A stretch of 64,000 nucleotides of DNA from Dyadobacter sp. 3J3 (GTDB lineage Bacteria > Bacteroidota > Bacteroidia > Cytophagales > Spirosomataceae): positions 232,300 through 296,299 of the forward strand of contig NZ_VTOL01000005.1 in the NCBI RefSeq assembly GCF_009801115.1. The letters run 5' to 3'. Of the stretch, positions 62,354 to 64,000 are shown piece after piece (the stretch's first letter is position 1; the number at the start of each line of letters is the position of its first letter). Under the pieces are notes generated by a model. That model was not told where the DNA came from. It was given only the letters and a program-made list of their open reading frames with translations, and did not search any database. The translations under genes were made by a program, and so were the position numbers.

Positions 62354-63790
62354 TCAGCCTTTCACCTTGGTCGTTCCATAAGGTCCGCGTTGCGGTCTTG
62401 ACAAAGTTGCGCTTGCCTCTTTATCACCTATAAAATCTTCTTTTTTGGGATCCCATTTAAGTTTTCTGCCAAGTTTCATAGCCGTATGAGCAAGGAGACA
62501 AGCGGTGCAGGAGCGCTGTGCGATTTCTGCATGACTTATCGTTTGTTTGCCGCTTTGGATACTTTCAATCCAGTTTTGATGTTGTTCCGGACTTTCATAC
62601 AAATGAATTTCATTTTGTCCGATAACAGATCCCAGGATTTTCGGGTCACTGGCGTAAAATGCCTTATTTTCTTTGGCCGATTGTGCGGCACCTGGGTCAG
62701 AGGCTGTTACTCCCACATTGCCACGTGAAACAAAAATCCAGCCTTCTGTTCCTTCGAATTTTACGCCGTTTGGATTTGTTCCGCCAATTTCCATTTCGAC
62801 TCCGTTAGCATATTTGGAATTAACTAAAAAGTCGCCATGAACGTCCCATAAGCCAGAGCCCGGAGCCGGAAATGTTGCCTTTCCTTCAATTTCAATAGGT
62901 CCTGTAAGTTCAGTATCCATTCCCCAGTGAGCTATATCAATATGGTGAGAACCCCATCCGGTAATCATTCCCGCGCCAAATTGTTCCAGGCGCAACCATC
63001 CCGGACGCTCGTTGAGCATATCTGTTTGGGAGTGAACACGATCAAGTGTGTAATAAATATCCGGAGTTGAGCCCAGCCACATATCATAATTCAAGTTAGA
63101 AGGAACCGGCATTTTTGCGGGATTTCCACCAGCAGGATCTCCCGGAAGTCCAACATACACTTTTTTCAACTTCCCGATTCTTCCGTTTCTTACCAGTTCA
63201 CAAGTTCTTTTAAATTGCGGCCACGGGCTTATCGATCTTTGCTGACTTCCCAATTGGAAAATAACTTTTTTCTTGATCACCATGTCAGCCATTTGTCTTC
63301 CTTCACGGATCGTCAGGGAGGTTGGCTTTTGCATGTAAATATGTTTTCCGGCCACAGCCGCTTCCATAGCTGGTTGTGCATGCCAGTGATCTGGTAGGCT
63401 GATAATGACGGCATCAATATCTTTTCTTGCCAGGATTTCATGATAATCGTCGTATGTTTTTACGTCCAGATAATTTGCTTTTCCTGTACGTTCTGCATAT
63501 TTTTTTTCAATCCAGATTTTTCCTTGTGCCAAACGGTTTTTGTCCAGATCCGCTACCGCTATCACGTGCGCAGCTTCATTTTTTATGATTTCGGGTAAAT
63601 CGTGGGAGGAGCCTATACGGCCGAATCCGATTTGTCCGATATTGATTTTATTACTTGGTGCATTTTTGCCAAAAACACTAGCTGGAACAATAGTCGGGAA
63701 CATGGACGCCGCTATAATACCTGCGGTACCTGTTCCGGCAGTTTTCAGGAATGATCTTCGGCTTTGATTTTTTTCTTCTGAGTTATGCAT
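62354..63790 (-). CDS. Tat-exported Gfo/Idh/MocA-family oxidoreductase
   Basis: 478 residues. A twin-arginine signal is plain: 'SRRSFLKTAGTGTAGIIAAS' (RR at 11-12) with a cleavage region near 'VPASVFG', so the protein folds with its nucleotide cofactor before export. The Rossmann motif is 'INIGQIGFGRIGSSHDLPEI' (about 48-67), the catalytic Lys is in 'IYMQKPTSL' and the His region in 'GWGSHHIDIAHWGMD'. Many periplasmic members of this family keep NAD tightly bound and act as glycosidases or oxidoreductases on sugars. A sugar substrate is probable, but nothing more can be said. Start ATG at 63790; a repeat pair lies upstream. Confidence 0.93.
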   Translation of the reverse strand: MHNSEEKNQSRRSFLKTAGTGTAGIIAASMFPTIVPASVFGKNAPSNKINIGQIGFGRIGSSHDLPEIIKNEAAHVIAVADLDKNRLAQGKIWIEKKYAERTGKANYLDVKTYDDYHEILARKDIDAVIISLPDHWHAQPAMEAAVAGKHIYMQKPTSLTIREGRQMADMVIKKKVIFQLGSQQRSISPWPQFKRTCELVRNGRIGKLKKVYVGLPGDPAGGNPAKMPVPSNLNYDMWLGSTPDIYYTLDRVHSQTDMLNERPGWLRLEQFGAGMITGWGSHHIDIAHWGMDTELTGPIEIEGKATFPAPGSGLWDVHGDFLVNSKYANGVEMEIGGTNPNGVKFEGTEGWIFVSRGNVGVTASDPGAAQSAKENKAFYASDPKILGSVIGQNEIHLYESPEQHQNWIESIQSGKQTISHAEIAQRSCTACLLAHTAMKLGRKLKWDPKKEDFIGDKEASATLSRPQRGPYGTTKVKG

Positions 63791-63824
63791 TGGATTCAGG
63801 ATTTTAACTATGAATGAGATGGTC

Positions 63825-63946
63825 GCTCCATAGGGCCGATGCCCTATGTTAAGATATGTCGGCCTTTCAGGCCTTTGCTGTTTTGCTTTGTATTATGGCT
63901 CCGTAGGGCGTTGCCCTATGCTGAGATATGTCGGCCTTTCAGGCCT
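63825..63946. repeat. Two copies of a 50-bp REP-like palindromic repeat
   Basis: GCTCCATAGGGC...GGCCTTTCAGGCCT at 63825-63874 recurs at 63898-63946 with a few changes, a step of 73 bases. Each copy holds two palindromes, TAGGGC..GCCCTA and GGCCTTTCAGGCC. Such elements are dispersed in intergenic regions of many Bacteroidota. The remaining bases to 64000 show no gene. Confidence 0.8.
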
Positions 63947-64000
63947 ATTTCGTTTGGATTTCGTCTGATGGGGTTTTTGCGTAGGCTTTACTGTAATTTC

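Overview
The window reads as chromosomal DNA of a Bacteroidota bacterium, most likely a Cytophagales/Spirosomataceae member close to Dyadobacter. This is inferred from a SusC/SusD pair with an ECF sigma factor and a FecR-like gene, many signal peptides ending in 'xAQ', weak Shine-Dalgarno sequences, a TAnnTTTG-type promoter, several Gfo/Idh/MocA oxidoreductases, and an A+T-rich composition. No rRNA, tRNA, CRISPR array, phage or transposase gene was seen.

Layout. (1) 1-6600, minus strand: an ECF sigma factor, a stunted FecR-like protein, SusC, SusD, and the first 40 codons of a secreted protein running off the left edge; together a small polymer-uptake locus. (2) 6.6-12 kb: a Gfo/Idh/MocA oxidoreductase, then two adjacent DUF3857/transglutaminase-like exported proteins. 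(3) 12.1-22.2 kb, plus strand: a complete trans-4-hydroxyproline pathway (epimerase, D-hydroxyproline oxidase/dehydrogenase, pyrroline-hydroxycarboxylate deaminase, ketoglutarate semialdehyde dehydrogenase), followed by a DUF885 metallopeptidase, an amino-acid permease and an M28 peptidase. The set looks like a route from hydroxyproline-rich peptides to 2-oxoglutarate. (4) 22.2-30.4 kb, minus strand: a frameshifted superfamily-1 helicase, an NRAMP-like permease without the metal-binding motifs, and a fused 5-oxoprolinase/hydantoinase. (5) 30.7-43 kb: a GT-C-like membrane protein, an M61 peptidase with PDZ domain, an AraC regulator, a 1242-residue ThuA/dehydrogenase/CARDB/cupredoxin fusion, a second Gfo/Idh/MocA protein, a GNAT acetyltransferase and a DUF5009-type membrane acyltransferase. 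(6) 43.1-47.2 kb: pirin, six tandem copies of a 236/237-bp unit that has captured the 3' end of a neighbouring sugar-epimerase gene, that epimerase, and a divergent AraC regulator. (7) 47.3-52 kb: an overlapping gene pair, a SNF2 helicase and a 601-residue partner. (8) 52-62.2 kb: an N-acyl-D-amino-acid deacylase homologue and a type I restriction-modification operon in which hsdM is frameshifted and a yhcG/DUF1016 gene has been reduced to a relic. (9) 62.3-64 kb: a Tat-exported Gfo/Idh/MocA protein and REP-like repeats.

Main points of interest: the alternating dimeric structure of the tandem array; a 78-bp upstream module shared by the epimerase and the Gfo/Idh gene 5 kb away; the NRAMP-like permease beside 5-oxoprolinase; the SNF2/partner pair; the hydroxyproline operon with its strong intercistronic hairpins; and the decayed restriction locus. 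Family assignments rest on motif recognition by eye; no database search was run.
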